A DNA stretch of 64,000 nucleotides from Halomonas urumqiensis (lineage in GTDB: Bacteria; Pseudomonadota; Gammaproteobacteria; Pseudomonadales; Halomonadaceae), in the NCBI RefSeq assembly GCF_003028575.1, contig NZ_PYUD01000001.1, positions 1,364,001-1,428,000 on the forward strand, written 5' to 3'. A program made the position numbers and the translations under genes. The notes under the pieces were generated by a model. The model did no database searches and had not been told where the DNA came from. It saw nothing but the letters and a program-made list of their open reading frames with translations. Shown one piece after another: positions 16,381 to 23,187 of the stretch (its first letter is position 1; the number at the start of each line of letters is the position of its first letter).

Positions 16381-17619
16381 CTAGATCACACTACCCAGTT
16401 CGAAGATCGGCAGGTACATCGAGACCACAAGGCCGCCGACCAGTACGCCGAGCACCACGATGATGAACGGTTCGAGCAGCGAGGTGAGGGTGTCGACCAT
16501 ATTATCGACCTCCTCCTCGTAGTAGTCGGCCACGCGGTTGAGCATGGCATCAAGCGAGCCCGCTTCCTCGCCGATGCCGACCATCTGCACCGCGAGTGCC
16601 GGAAACTGCTCGGTCATGCGCATGGCGAAATGCAGTTGCTGGCCGGTGGCCACGTCGTCGCGCACCTGCAGCACCGCGCGCTCGTAGACCTTGTTGCCGG
16701 TGGCGCCGGCGGCGGTTTCCAGCGCCTCCACCAGCGGTACGCCGGCGCCAAAGGTGGTGGCCAGGGTACGCGAATAACGCGCCACGGCGGATTTATCGAG
16801 AATCTTGCCGATCACCGGAATCTTCAGCGACCAGGCGTGCATGCGGTAGGCGAAGCGTTCCGAGCGTTTCACCCCGGTGCGAATGAAAAACACCAGCCCG
16901 GCAAACCCCAGCACCCCCCACCACCAGTAGGCCTGGGCGAACTCGGACATGCTGATGGTCATACGGGTCATCGCCGGCAGCTCGGCGCCAAAGCCCTGGA
17001 ACAGGCTCTCGAACTGCGGCACCACCTTGATCAGCAGCAGCGCGGTCACGCCAATACCCACCAGGATCACCGCCGCCGGGTACCACAGCGCCTTCTTCAC
17101 GCGGCCCTTGAGCGATTCCACCTTCTCTTTATAGGTGGCCACTCGGTCGAGCATCCTGTCCAGCGAGCCCGATTGTTCGCCGGCTTCCACCAGGTTGCAG
17201 AACAGCCGGTCGAAATCCCTGGGATGGCGGCGCAGCGCCTCGGAAAAGCTCGAGCCCGCCGAGACATCGTTCATCAACTCCTGCACCAGCGCGCTCATCG
17301 CCGGCTTGCGGATGCTTTCCGCCACCACCTGGAAGGCCTGCAGCACCGGCACCCCGGAGCGGATCATGGTGGACATCTGGCGGGCGAACAGCATGATATC
17401 GCGGGGCTTGATGCTGCCCATGCCGCTGCCGATCCCGCTTTTGCGGCGAACGCTCTTGGTGATGATGCTCTGGCCCATCAGAATGCGTTCCACCTCGGCC
17501 TTCTGGGCGGCGACGATCTCGCCGCCCACGCGCCGCCCCCCTGGCCCCCGGCCACTCCATTTCCAGCGGTAGAGCTTGGTTTTCTTCGCGGCTCGCTGCT
17601 TGCGTGTCGTAGTTGCCAT
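16381..17619 (-). CDS. pilC: Type IV pilus inner-membrane platform protein
   Basis: A 412-residue GspF/PilC-type protein with two copies of the T2SSF domain (about residues 75-200 and 280-400). Each has the family pattern (LFARQMSTMIRSGVPVLQAF, and RTLATTFGAGVPLVEALE), and each is followed by EAGEQSGSLDRML or GEEAGSLDAML. Three hydrophobic segments are present. It anchors the PilB motor and recruits pilin. The start at 17619 gives the usual basic N-terminus (ATTTRKQRAAKKTK); upstream in-frame codons lack support. Between pilB and pilC lies a structured repeat, which is unusual inside this operon. Confidence 0.95.
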   Translation of the reverse strand: MATTTRKQRAAKKTKLYRWKWSGRGPGGRRVGGEIVAAQKAEVERILMGQSIITKSVRRKSGIGSGMGSIKPRDIMLFARQMSTMIRSGVPVLQAFQVVAESIRKPAMSALVQELMNDVSAGSSFSEALRRHPRDFDRLFCNLVEAGEQSGSLDRMLDRVATYKEKVESLKGRVKKALWYPAAVILVGIGVTALLLIKVVPQFESLFQGFGAELPAMTRMTISMSEFAQAYWWWGVLGFAGLVFFIRTGVKRSERFAYRMHAWSLKIPVIGKILDKSAVARYSRTLATTFGAGVPLVEALETAAGATGNKVYERAVLQVRDDVATGQQLHFAMRMTEQFPALAVQMVGIGEEAGSLDAMLNRVADYYEEEVDNMVDTLTSLLEPFIIVVLGVLVGGLVVSMYLPIFELGSVI

Positions 17620-17751
17620 AAGCGAACGTTTCCCTGCGTTTACCGGAGCCCTTCTTAAGAGCGGTGCGCGATGTCTCCGGTGTATTGATATTATTTCGTG
17701 GCGGGTTGTTGTCCCAACCAGCCAGGCGGGGCTTTCACGCCTCACATAGAT

Positions 17752-17984
17752 CCCGCGGCTCGACGGCGACAGGGCCCGAAGCGTCGGACCGAAGCGGGGG
17801 CGCTGTAAATACCTCCCTGTAAGCTACTTTTGCCATCCCTGGCAAAAGACCCTCGCTACGCCCTGTCCCCTGCGCCGCTCACGTATCTCGACTCACGCCT
17901 CACAAGCGCAGCGCTCACCAGCGCGAAGCGCGCTCACGCCTTACCAGCTAAGCGCTCACGCCTCACAAGCGAAGCGCTCACGCC
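17752..17984 (+). repeat. Structured intergenic repeat, copy 6 (type A) with tail, between pilB and pilC
   Basis: Element 17752-17882 with GGCGACAGGG, GAAGCGTCGGACCGAAGCGG, the CTTTTGCCA-TCCC-TGGCAAAAG hairpin and CCCTGTCCCC. The tail repeats (CACAAGCGCAGCGCTCACC) several times down to the pilB stop. Together with the segment to 17619 it fills the 365-bp pilB-pilC gap. Confidence 0.8.
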
Positions 17985-19784
17985 TCAGTCCTTGGTAATC
18001 CGGTTGACCTCCGTCAGGCTGGTGATGCCCTGCATGGCCTTCAACAAGCCGCTGCGGCGCAGGTCCGGGTGGCCTTCCTGGCGGGCCTGGATATCGAAAT
18101 CCATGGAGTTGCCGCGTTTCATGATCAGCTGACTCATGGCATCAGAGATCGGCACCACCTCGTAGATGCCGACCCGGCCCTTGTAGCCCTGGGTGCAGTG
18201 CTTGCAGCCCACCGCCTCGAAGATCGTCGCGCTTTCCACCTCGGCCTCGCTGAAGCCTTGCTGCAACAGCACCTCGCGCGGGATGTCCGCCGGCTGCTTG
18301 CAGTGGGTGCACAGCTTGCGCGCCAGGCGCTGGGCGATGATCAGGCTGACGGAACTGGCGATGTTGAACGGCTCCACGCCCATGTTGGCCAGGCGTGTGA
18401 GGGTTTCCGCCGCCGAGTTGGTGTGCACGGTGGAAAGCACCAGGTGGCCGGTCTGCGAGGCCTTCACGGCGATCTCGGCGGTTTCCAGGTCGCGGATCTC
18501 GCCGACCATCACCACGTCCGGGTCCTGGCGCAGGAAGGCGCGCAGGGCGCTGGCGAAATCCAGGCCGATCTTGGGCAGCACGTTGACCTGGTTGACCCCC
18601 GGCACCTTGATCTCCACCGGGTCCTCGGCGGTGCAGATGTTGCGCTCCACCTGGTTGAGGATATTGATGCCGGTATACAGCGACACCGTCTTGCCGCTGC
18701 CGGTGGGGCCGGTCACCAGGATCATGCCCTGGGGGTGGCCAAGCACCGTTTCGTACATCTCGCGCTGGTCGGCGGTGAAGCCGAGCTGCTCGATCCCCAG
18801 CTGCGCCGAGGTGGGGTCGAGGATGCGCAGCACCATCTTCTCGCCATACACCGTGGGCAGCGAGTTGACACGAAAATCGATCGAGCGCGATTTGGAAAGC
18901 TTCAACTTGATGGCGCCATCCTGGGGCAGGCGGCGCTCGGAGATATCCAGCCGTGACATCACCTTCAGGCGCGCGGCGATACGTGTGCGCATGGCGAACG
19001 GCGGGTGGGCCACGTCGTGGAGGATGCCATCGATGCGAAAGCGCACCCGGTAGCTGGTTTCATAGGGCTCGAAGTGGATATCCGAGGCGCCACGGCGAAT
19101 CGCATCGAGCAGGATCTTGTTGACGAACTTGATGATTGGCGCGTCGTCGGCGGTGTCCTTGACCGGCGCCTCGACATCCACCTCGGCGTCGTTGCCCTGG
19201 TCGTAGCTGAGCTCGCCCACCGCATCGTCGACGCCCTTCAGCTCGTCGAGCATGCTCTTCTCGCTCTGGGCGAGGTAGATCTCAAGCACCGGGCCGAGCT
19301 GATCCACCGGGGCCAACACGCCATCCGGGGTCATGCCGGTAGCGAACTGCAGCTCATCGAGCAACGCAAGCGTCGAAGGGAAGGGCACCGCCACGGTGAG
19401 CCGGTGGCCATGGCGCACCAGCGGCAGCACCTTCAGCTTGCGCAGGATATTTTCCGGGAAGGCATCGGCGCGCGGCAGGCTCTCGGGCTTGATGGCGTCC
19501 AGGTCGATCATCGGCAGGCCATATTCCCAGGCCGCGCTGAGTGTCGCCTTGCGCGCCGAGGAAAGCCCGGTGTCGATCACATGCTCTAAAAGCGACACCT
19601 CCGATTCCTTGGCCTCGCGTTCGGCACGCACGGCAGCGGCTTCGGAAAGCTGGCCATCCTCCACCAGCCGGCGGGCCAGCCCGCGCAGCAGCGCGCCCTC
19701 GCCGGGCCTGGCATGCTGAAGGGGGGTAGCCGTCATGGGCTCGGCCGAGGGAGCATCGGCAGGCGGAGTGCGAAAATCATTCAT
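17985..19784 (-). CDS. pilB: Type IV pilus assembly ATPase
   Basis: The pilus extension motor, 599 residues. An N-terminal T2SSE_N/MshEN-like domain (about 30-190) is followed by the hexameric ATPase with Walker A GPTGSGKT, the Asp box ICTAEDPVE, Walker B VVMVGEIRDLETAEIA, the His box GHLVLSTVHTNSAAETLTR and a Cys-pair zinc site CTHC/CKHC near residues 500-545. MshEN-type N-domains bind c-di-GMP in some relatives, which would fit the cyclases nearby, but I could not verify the binding motif. First gene of the minus-strand pil cluster, divergent from pilA. Confidence 0.96.
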   Translation of the reverse strand: MNDFRTPPADAPSAEPMTATPLQHARPGEGALLRGLARRLVEDGQLSEAAAVRAEREAKESEVSLLEHVIDTGLSSARKATLSAAWEYGLPMIDLDAIKPESLPRADAFPENILRKLKVLPLVRHGHRLTVAVPFPSTLALLDELQFATGMTPDGVLAPVDQLGPVLEIYLAQSEKSMLDELKGVDDAVGELSYDQGNDAEVDVEAPVKDTADDAPIIKFVNKILLDAIRRGASDIHFEPYETSYRVRFRIDGILHDVAHPPFAMRTRIAARLKVMSRLDISERRLPQDGAIKLKLSKSRSIDFRVNSLPTVYGEKMVLRILDPTSAQLGIEQLGFTADQREMYETVLGHPQGMILVTGPTGSGKTVSLYTGINILNQVERNICTAEDPVEIKVPGVNQVNVLPKIGLDFASALRAFLRQDPDVVMVGEIRDLETAEIAVKASQTGHLVLSTVHTNSAAETLTRLANMGVEPFNIASSVSLIIAQRLARKLCTHCKQPADIPREVLLQQGFSEAEVESATIFEAVGCKHCTQGYKGRVGIYEVVPISDAMSQLIMKRGNSMDFDIQARQEGHPDLRRSGLLKAMQGITSLTEVNRITKD

Positions 19785-20094
19785 GGTGCCTCGCAGTGCA
19801 GCAAAGGTGGCATCTTGTGCTGATTCTAGCGCTTTGGTGTGGCCCCCGCCCAGCGTGGAGGGCTAGACGATTCAACCTTTTAGCCACGCCCGACAAAAAA
19901 GCCGCATTCTGTCCTTGCAAGGTATCGGTGCGTAAATTAATGTAATCGTGAAGGGCGGGTTCACATAGCCGCCCATGATTGGCATAGGTGGTAGGGCACG
20001 CAGGACGCCGCCCCACCAATTCAAACCCGCACGGGGCGTCAGAAGAAGGCATCAGCCAGACGGGCCACGGCGGTTAAAGTTGAGAGGCAGGACC
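19785..20094. promoter_or_regulatory. pilB-pilA divergent intergenic region with possible sigma-54 element
   Basis: 310 bp without a gene. A candidate sigma-54 element for pilA is GGCACG-N4-ACGC at 19995-20008, with the right GG-N10-GC spacing but a poor -12 half. pilA genes of relatives are often sigma-54/PilR dependent. AT-rich stretches at 19933-19946 could hold a sigma-70 promoter instead. No clear promoter is seen for pilB. Confidence 0.3.
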
Positions 20095-20580
20095 ATGAAA
20101 AAGCAAGGGATGAACCGGTACGTAAAGCGTGGGCAGGGCGGCTTTACATTGATTGAACTGATGATCGTGGTGGCGATTATCGGTATTCTGGCGGCGATAG
20201 CGATTCCGAGGTATCAGGATTATACAACTAGGGCACAGGTGTCTGAAGCGTTGAGCTTTGTAGGTGCGGCCCGCACTACAATATCGGAGTCTTATATATC
20301 TAATGGAGTTATGCCCACAACAGCTGATGGAGGTGCTCGAGTCGATGTTGCGGCTGCAGATGCAACAGCAGCAGGACTAAATGTTATTAAATCCATGGCG
20401 TACGCTGTTGATGGTGACTCTGATCAAGTTTCAACAATTACTGTGACTGTTAATCCTGTCGGTGGTCTAACTGATGATGCCACTATTGTTTTTGAGGGTA
20501 CTGGAAGTGACACTGGTGTAGTTTGGGAATGTACAGGTGGATCTGTTAATCTACGGTATCTACCATCTTCTTGTAGCTAA
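20095..20580 (+). CDS. pilA: Type IV major pilin
   Basis: A 161-residue prepilin. A 16-residue basic leader ending in GG is followed by [20 protein letters not shown], the class IVa N-terminal helix with Glu5 and the Phe+1 that PilD methylates. The C-terminus has the pair of Cys (WECTGG and PSSCS) that closes the D-loop. After the conserved N-terminus the codon use becomes clearly AT-rich compared with pilB/C/D, as often seen for pilin genes exchanged between strains. AGGCAGG lies about 4 nt before the ATG at 20095; an alternative ATG is at 20110. Confidence 0.95.
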   Translation: MKKQGMNRYVKRGQGGFTLIELMIVVAIIGILAAIAIPRYQDYTTRAQVSEALSFVGAARTTISESYISNGVMPTTADGGARVDVAAADATAAGLNVIKSMAYAVDGDSDQVSTITVTVNPVGGLTDDATIVFEGTGSDTGVVWECTGGSVNLRYLPSSCS

Positions 20581-20592
20581 TTAGAGGGCGGA

Positions 20593-20661
20593 TAATCGGG
20601 GACAGACCCCAATTTCCCCAGCATAAAGCAGCGGTCGGCAGAGATGCCGGCCGCTGTTTTT
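20593..20661 (+). repeat. REP-like element a with terminator hairpin
   Basis: TAATCGGGGACAGACCCC followed by AATTTCCCCAGCATAAAG and a stem AGCGGTCGGCA-GAGA-TGCCGGCCGCT ending in GTTTTT. The hairpin and T-run make it a plausible terminator for pilA, 50 nt after the stop codon. Confidence 0.85.
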
Positions 20662-20734
20662 CTATTTCTCTCCCCGGCCTTCATGCGTCTTTCGTAGCGT
20701 CGCCGCTGTATTTTGCTAAACAACCGCCCGGGTG

Positions 20735-20808
20735 TAATCGGGGACAGACCCCAATTTCCCCAGCATAAAGCAGCGGTCGGCAGAGATGCCGGCCGCTGTT
20801 TTTTTTTC
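20735..20808 (+). repeat. REP-like element b with terminator hairpin
   Basis: Almost identical to element a (20593), with a run of ten T after the stem at 20772-20797. It lies between pilA and the convergent ParE gene. Confidence 0.85.
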
Positions 20809-20840
20809 GGTTCTCCCGCTCTTGATGCGGTAATCGCGGT

Positions 20841-20866
20841 TAATCGGGGACAGACCCCAATTTCCC
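20841..20866 (+). repeat. REP-like element c (core only)
   Basis: TAATCGGGGACAGACCCC plus AATTTCCC, without the hairpin tail. It ends 9 bp before the ParE-like gene's stop codon. Confidence 0.8.
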
Positions 20867-20874
20867 TTATTGGC

Positions 20875-21150
20875 TCAGGGATATTCTCGACGAGCGTGGA
20901 GCACGTCGATGATGGCGATATGATCGACGGCGATGCGGTAAACCAACAGATAGTTAGGATGTACCACGGCTTCCCGGGTTCCGAGCACCCGACCGTGGCG
21001 GTAAAGATAGGGATGCTGGGGCAGGGCCTCAACGGTTTGCTCGATGGCGTACAGCAGCACTTCAGCAGCGTAAGGATTGCGCTCATTCAGGTAGGCGGCG
21101 ATGTTCTCAAGCGAATTTAGCGCATGAGGCCGCCACTCAACCGGTAGCAT
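20875..21150 (-). CDS. RelE/ParE superfamily toxin
   Basis: A 91-residue protein: VEWRPHALNSLENIAAYLNERNP, then a central helix, PYLYRHGRVLGTREAVVHPN and YLLVYRIAVDHIAIIDVLHARREYP. These are the ParE/RelE fold landmarks (G-R-x-x-G-T-R-E-xx-V and HARR-x-(Y/W)P). ParE-type members poison gyrase, RelE-type ones cleave mRNA; this sequence is nearer the ParE subtype. The gene overlaps the upstream antitoxin gene by 14 nt. Confidence 0.9.
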   Translation of the reverse strand: MLPVEWRPHALNSLENIAAYLNERNPYAAEVLLYAIEQTVEALPQHPYLYRHGRVLGTREAVVHPNYLLVYRIAVDHIAIIDVLHARREYP

Positions 21151-21328
21151 GCCGACGGTTCTTGGACTCGATCAAACCGCGAATACGTGCCATTGCTTCG
21201 TCATGGGGGATGTTGGGGCGAGGGTCGTCCAGGCTGCGCTGCACGCGCTCTCGGAACCAGCGGTCGTAACTGTCGGCCTGCTCCTGAGTGTCGAACTCGC
21301 TGATGCGCGGATCCAGCGGGGTGCTCAT
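21137..21328 (-). CDS. Antitoxin / stability determinant of the ParE-like toxin
   Basis: A 63-residue acidic-basic protein with SEFDTQEQADSYDRWFRERV and RPNIPHDEAMARIRGLIESK, the pattern of short stability-determinant antitoxins found before RelE/ParE genes. The start is set by a perfect AGGAGGT 6 nt upstream of the ATG at 21328. The overlap with the toxin gene implies coupled translation. Confidence 0.85.
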   Translation of the reverse strand: MSTPLDPRISEFDTQEQADSYDRWFRERVQRSLDDPRPNIPHDEAMARIRGLIESKNRRHATG

Positions 21329-21408
21329 GTGGTGACCTCCTGTAGTTGGGTTCAGTTTAGAGGATGTCATCCGGCGTGGGAAGTCGGGGTAATCAAGGCT
21401 AATCGGGC

Positions 21409-21435
21409 TAATCGGGGACAGACCCCAATTTCCCC
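21409..21435 (+). repeat. REP-like element d1 (core)
   Basis: TAATCGGGGACAGACCCC plus AATTTCCCC, 9 bp before element d2. Preceded by two shorter fragments of its left end (TCGGGGTAATC, TAATCGGG), as if built up by repeated duplication. Confidence 0.8.
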
Positions 21436-21443
21436 AGGCGAGG

Positions 21444-21514
21444 TAATCGGGGACAGACCCCAATTTCCCCAGCATAAAGCAGCGGTCGGCAGAGATCCCG
21501 GCCGCTGTTTTTTC
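21444..21514 (+). repeat. REP-like element d2 with hairpin
   Basis: Full element with the AGCGGTCGGCA-GAGA hairpin and T-run at 21508-21513, lying at the 3' side of the convergent transposase gene (stop at 21530). Confidence 0.8.
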
Positions 21515-21529
21515 CGTTTCTCCCGGCCT

Positions 21530-22234
21530 TCATGCGTTTGTCGTAGTGGCCCTAGGCTTGCGGCCTGGTTTTCCGGGGATGGTGCTGCGCCCCAGCAGTT
21601 CCGCGACCTGCTGTTGGAAGCGCGGAGTGCCGAGTACCAGCCCGCTGTGGGTGACCTGACGAATCTGATCAATCAGCCCCGAGTCAAGGTGATGACGGAA
21701 TAGCGCACGGTAGGCCTCCTGGCGCTCGGCCTGTGTCTTTCCGAGTGCCAGGGTGAGAGCGTGTGGGGTGATGATGGGATCAGGGGCGCCCTGGGCGTTA
21801 CTTGAATAGCTGGACCAGCGATATTCCGCGGGATGCTGAACCATGCCGGCGCGAACTGGGTTGAGTTCGATATATACGTGGCAACCCAGCAGGTAGTGGG
21901 CCTCGTTGACCAGGCAGGAGCGGAAACGGCCTTCGAAGAGTGTTCCGGTCCGCTGGTAGCGCCGGTTGAAGCGTTGCACATACCGTTGACCGATTCGTTT
22001 CATCATCGCGCTGATGGCTTCCGGGTCGACCCGGGGCGTGGCCAGCAGGTGCACATGGTTTGTCATCAGCACATAGGCATGCACATCGACGCCGCAGTCG
22101 CGGCTGGCATCGTGGAGCAGTTCCAGGTAGGTGAGGCAGTCTTCGCTGTCGGCGAAGCAGACACTGCGGTTGTTGCCACGTTGGATGAGGTGTAGCGGGG
22201 TGCCGGGTAGTAGCAGGCGAGCGCGACGTGCCAT
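21530..22234 (-). CDS. REP-associated tyrosine transposase (RAYT, Y1/HUH family)
   Basis: A 234-residue Y1_Tnp protein. It begins MARRARLLLPGTPLHLIQRGNN (the conserved RAYT start), has the HUH motif in YVLMTNHVHLLATP, the candidate catalytic Tyr in IGQRYVQRFNRRYQRTGTLFEGRFRS, and VYIELNPVRAGMV with YRWSSY behind it. RAYTs are single-copy HUH nucleases thought to copy or maintain REP hairpins rather than move as insertion sequences. That fits here: nine related hairpin elements lie within 7 kb. The extended C-terminus (KPGRKPRATTTNA) is basic. Confidence 0.93.
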   Translation of the reverse strand: MARRARLLLPGTPLHLIQRGNNRSVCFADSEDCLTYLELLHDASRDCGVDVHAYVLMTNHVHLLATPRVDPEAISAMMKRIGQRYVQRFNRRYQRTGTLFEGRFRSCLVNEAHYLLGCHVYIELNPVRAGMVQHPAEYRWSSYSSNAQGAPDPIITPHALTLALGKTQAERQEAYRALFRHHLDSGLIDQIRQVTHSGLVLGTPRFQQQVAELLGRSTIPGKPGRKPRATTTNA

Positions 22235-22290
22235 GACGCCTCCCGTAGGTTGGCCCTGTCGAATGCCATCTTACGGACGAGAGATCGGTA

Positions 22291-22432
22291 TGGCTGTAAG
22301 CGGAAGCCTATACGCAGCGTAGGAACGAAGGGTAATCGGGGTCTGTCCCCGATTACCGCTGTGGCTGTAAGCGGAAGCCTATACGCAGCGTAGGAACGAA
22401 GGGTAATCGGGGTCTGTCCCCGATTACCGCTG
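22291..22432. repeat. 71-bp tandem duplication carrying two palindromic REP elements (e1, e2)
   Basis: Units 22291-22361 and 22362-22432 are essentially identical. Each ends in GGTAATCGGGG-TCTGT-CCCCGATTACC, an 11-bp perfect stem (22331-22357 and 22402-22428). These are the inverse-orientation REP type with both arms. They lie upstream of the RAYT gene and of yefM. Confidence 0.9.
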
Positions 22433-22440
22433 GCAAATAA

Positions 22441-22458
22441 GTACAAGAATGCGTACAA
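22441..22458. promoter_or_regulatory. Possible YefM-YoeB operator
   Basis: Two GTAC cores (22441-22444 and 22453-22456) 8 nt apart, in GTACAAGAATGCGTACAA. E. coli YefM binds paired TGTACA palindromes in its own promoter, so the spacing and core fit. It lies 27 nt before the yefM start codon. Confidence 0.5.
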
Positions 22459-22484
22459 TGATTCAGCAGCCTGAGGATAAATAC

Positions 22485-22739
22485 ATGGATACCGTGACCT
22501 ACAGCCATTTTCGCAGCCACCTGGCCAAGGTGCTGGACCGGGTCAGCGACGACCACGTGCCGGTGCTGATCACCCGCCAGAATGGCAAACCCGCCATCGT
22601 CATGTCGGTCGAGGACTTCAAGTCCTACGAGGAAACTGCCTACCTCATGGCCAGCCCGCGCAACGCCCAACGATTGAACGAGGCTATCGCCGAGGTGGAG
22701 CGCGGCGATCACGCCGAGCATGGTCTCATCGACCCATGA
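22485..22739 (+). CDS. yefM: YefM-family antitoxin (Phd/YefM)
   Basis: An 84-residue antitoxin with the Phd/YefM N-terminal DNA-binding domain (TVTYSHFRSHLAKVLDRVSDD, VLITRQNGKPAIVMSVEDFKSYEETAYL) and a disordered acidic C-terminus that should wrap the toxin. GAGGA lies 8 nt before the ATG at 22485. It overlaps yoeB by ATGA. Confidence 0.94.
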   Translation: MDTVTYSHFRSHLAKVLDRVSDDHVPVLITRQNGKPAIVMSVEDFKSYEETAYLMASPRNAQRLNEAIAEVERGDHAEHGLIDP

Positions 22740-22990
22740 TGCTGACCTGGGCCAGCCAGGCCTGGCAGGATTATCTCCACTGGCAAACCCGGGACAGAAA
22801 GACCCTCAAGCGGATCAACCTGCTGATCAAGGATATCCAACGCCAGCCGTTCGTTGGCTTGGGTGATCCCGAACCATTGCGCCATCAGTGGTCGGGGTAC
22901 TGGTCGCGACGGATCGACCGGGAACATCGCCTTGTCTATAAGGTCACCGATGGGGCCATTGTCATTGTGCAGTGTCGGTATCATTATTGA
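22736..22990 (+). CDS. yoeB: YoeB mRNA interferase toxin
   Basis: An 84-residue toxin aligning end to end with E. coli YoeB: WASQAWQDYLHWQTRDRKTLK, RINLLIKDIQRQPF, GDPEPLRHQWSGYWSRRIDR, EHRLVYKV and the C-terminal CRYHY. Catalytic candidates Glu46, Arg65, His83 and Tyr84 of YoeB have equivalents (E in PEPLRH, R in SRRI, HY at the end), so it looks active. YoeB binds the ribosomal A site and cuts mRNA. The stop codon touches the next REP element. Confidence 0.94.
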   Translation: MMLTWASQAWQDYLHWQTRDRKTLKRINLLIKDIQRQPFVGLGDPEPLRHQWSGYWSRRIDREHRLVYKVTDGAIVIVQCRYHY

Positions 22991-23056
22991 ATTGGGGTCT
23001 GTCCCCGATTATCGGGGACTAGCGTGACACGGCGGCCGGCAGAGATGCCGGCCGCT
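22990..23056 (+). repeat. REP-like element f with hairpin, after yoeB
   Basis: AATTGGGGTCTGTCCCCGAT is followed by a partial repeat (TATCGGGGAC) and a perfect 10-bp stem GCGGCCGGCA-GAGA-TGCCGGCCGC at 23032-23055. There is no T-run. It starts on the last base of the yoeB stop codon. Confidence 0.8.
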
Positions 23057-23187
23057 TGCGTTGGTGGTGCACCCCGACGTTTTGTCCCCTCGGATTTCGC
23101 CATCGCGGGCGAATTGTGAATTCTTGTCAGTCCTGCGTTTTCTTCCGTTTCCCTTTCACGACATGACGTTGGAGGCACGGTGAGTGC

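Noticed and set aside
20593..22428. CRISPR array formed by the evenly similar repeats
   Set aside because: Spacing is irregular (27 to over 500 bp), the repeats contain terminators and lie in both orientations, and no cas gene is near. The RAYT/REP explanation fits.
22984..23178. Short minus-strand open frame after yoeB
   Set aside because: It is made of REP and hairpin sequence, with no ribosome-binding site and no family resemblance.
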